This document shows, piece by piece, positions 62,423-64,000 of a stretch of 64,000 bases of DNA (position 1 is its first letter; the number at the start of each line of letters is the position of its first letter). The stretch is from NCBI GenBank assembly GCA_015067925.1, contig SVLN01000001.1:1-64000 (forward strand), read 5' to 3'. Position numbers and translations under genes: made by a program. The notes below the pieces were generated by a model, which saw only the letters and a program-made list of their open reading frames with translations, had not been told where the DNA came from and searched no databases. The DNA comes from Oscillospiraceae bacterium. Lineage in GTDB: Bacteria > Bacillota > Clostridia > Oscillospirales > Oscillospiraceae.

Positions 62423-62920
62423 TCAGACGTCCTCAATGATGGGAGAGGGCTGCTTGGGCTGGGGATTGGTCATGGCGCGGAACTGGGCGCGGCTGTCGCG
62501 CACCTTTGCCAGGGCCGCTGCCACGGCATCTTCTGTCTGCTTCAGGGAGTCATCCACATACTCGCTGGTGACCTGACGCAGTTCCTTCATTTTGACCTGA
62601 GCATTGCGGATCATTTCCGCAGCCTGGGTTTTGGCTTCATTGTAGATCTCTTCCTCGGAGATCATCTGCTTGGCACGCTGCTCTGCCTGACGCAGAATGT
62701 TCTCTGCCTCACGCTTGGCATTGGTGATCACTTCATTGCGGGATTCGACGATCGTCTTGGCCTGCTTCAGTTCGCCGGGAAGCTGACTGCTGATCTCGTC
62801 CAGAATATCCAAAACCTTGTCACGTTCCACCACGCACTTGTCAGCGCCCAAAGGCAGGCTCCAAGCGGACTGGACCATTTCATACAAGGAGCTGATCAGT
62901 TCTTCAATATTGTTTGCCAT
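62423..62920 (-). CDS. Coiled-coil protein of unknown function (V/F-ATPase-stalk-like helix)
   Basis: NAKREAENILRQAEQRAKQMISEEEIYNEAKTQAAEMIRNAQVKMKELRQVTSEYVDDSL. Confidence 0.75.
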   Translation of the reverse strand: MANNIEELISSLYEMVQSAWSLPLGADKCVVERDKVLDILDEISSQLPGELKQAKTIVESRNEVITNAKREAENILRQAEQRAKQMISEEEIYNEAKTQAAEMIRNAQVKMKELRQVTSEYVDDSLKQTEDAVAAALAKVRDSRAQFRAMTNPQPKQPSPIIEDV

Positions 62921-62934
62921 CGTTACACCCTCCG

Positions 62935-63426
62935 TTATTTGCTGTTTGCTTTATTGATTCTCTTTGTAACTTCGTCGATCAGGATTTCCGGAACATAATC
63001 TTCCAGAGAAACATGATACGAGCCCAATTCCCGAACAACGCTGGAGCTTAAGTACATGTATTCGTGCTCCGCGGTGAGAAACATCGTATCAAGCTGCGGG
63101 TTGATCGAGCGATTGATGAGCGCCATCTGGAATTCATGCTCAAAGTCGGAAACCGCACGCAGACCCTTCACGATCACACAGCTGCCTTTGCGCTGGGCAT
63201 AGTTGGCCAAAAGCTCGTTGGAGGCATCCACCTCCACATTGCCCAAATGGGCAGTGACGCGGCGGATCATATCCTCGCGCTCTGATTGCGTGAACATGGG
63301 ATTCTTTTCTGCATTGACCATCACACAGACGATCAGGCGATCAAAAATCTTTGAGGCGCGCTCAATAATATTCAGGTGACCCTTGGTAATCGGGTCAAAG
63401 CTGCCGGGATAAATTGCAATTTTCAT
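62935..63426 (-). CDS. coaD: Pantetheine-phosphate adenylyltransferase
   Basis: IAIYPGSFDPITKGHLNIIERASKIFDRLIVCVMVN. Confidence 0.97.
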   Translation of the reverse strand: MKIAIYPGSFDPITKGHLNIIERASKIFDRLIVCVMVNAEKNPMFTQSEREDMIRRVTAHLGNVEVDASNELLANYAQRKGSCVIVKGLRAVSDFEHEFQMALINRSINPQLDTMFLTAEHEYMYLSSSVVRELGSYHVSLEDYVPEILIDEVTKRINKANSK

Positions 63427-63432
63427 AGGACC

Positions 63433-63981
63433 TCATGTGCCGGTCTTGCGGTATAGCGTGATGATGGTTTTCCCATATCGATAATCTTTAGAACGTTCAA
63501 AACCCGAAAGTTCCTGAGATAGCTCTTTTTCGACCGGTCTCTCACAAATAATTATACCACCGTCTTTGACAATGTCAATTGTGGAGATTCGTTTCAGAGC
63601 GTTTTCCAAGAAAGATTCTGCATAAGGAGGGTCTAAAAATATTAAATCAAAGCGCTGTTTCGTCGTCTGCAGGAAGGAGGCATAGTCGCCGGTGAACACC
63701 GTGGAACGCTCCTGCATGCGGGTCTTGCGCAGGTTCTCCTTAATGAGCTTTACCGCCTCGGAACGATTGTCCACAAACACGGCGTCTTTGGCGCCGCGGC
63801 TCAGCGCTTCGATGCCCAACTGGCCGGTACCGGCAAACAGGTCCAAAACACTCCTGCCTTCGATGTCGAACTGAATAATATTGAACAGTGCCTCTTTCAC
63901 GCGATCCGTAGTGGGGCGGGTCTGCTCCCCTTCCGGGGTGAGCAGGCGCACACCTCTGGCTGTTCCGGTAATCACTCTCAT
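63433..63981 (-). CDS. rsmD: 16S rRNA (guanine(966)-N(2))-methyltransferase RsmD
   Basis: MRVITGTARGVRLLTPEGEQTRPTTDRVKEALFNII...LDLFAGTGQLGIEALSRGA...LIFLDPPY. Confidence 0.95.
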   Translation of the reverse strand: MRVITGTARGVRLLTPEGEQTRPTTDRVKEALFNIIQFDIEGRSVLDLFAGTGQLGIEALSRGAKDAVFVDNRSEAVKLIKENLRKTRMQERSTVFTGDYASFLQTTKQRFDLIFLDPPYAESFLENALKRISTIDIVKDGGIIICERPVEKELSQELSGFERSKDYRYGKTIITLYRKTGT

Positions 63982-64000
63982 GTTGTTTTCTCCTCTTTTG

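Overview
This looks like a chromosomal segment from a spore-forming Clostridia-type Firmicute (inference from gene content). Most genes are ordinary core genes. On the minus strand these include pflA/pflB, a glnQ-type amino-acid ABC transporter, tyrS, recN-argR-nadK-tlyA-dxs, ispA-xseB-xseA, nusB, the complete spoIIIAA-AH operon, ligA, yunB, pcrA, sigF-spoIIAB-spoIIAA, folC, valS, a phosphohexomutase, coaD and rsmD. The plus strand carries an ECF sigma/DUF4179 pair, ddh, a DUF1538 membrane protein with a tandem PII-like protein, a BlaI/M56 pair, prfB, secG, citrate synthase, a TPR+LRR protein, a YgiQ radical SAM protein, ccdA/tlpA and a HAD-MFS-GDPD operon. RNA elements readable from the sequence: a ZTP (pfl-motif) riboswitch with terminator before pflB, T-box leaders before tyrS (UAC specifier) and valS (GUC specifier), a tRNA-Arg(CCT), and many intrinsic terminators. 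The left edge holds a decayed large serine recombinase remnant. No CRISPR array, rRNA, intact prophage or defence island was seen. Best second looks: the duplicated DUF1538 transporter plus duplicated PII-like pair, a 31-aa small ORF with its own promoter and terminator, the TPR-LRR protein, a tandem-OB SSB-like gene with a hairpin over its ribosome-binding site, and the HAD-MFS-GDPD cassette. All calls come from reading the sequence by eye; no database search was run.
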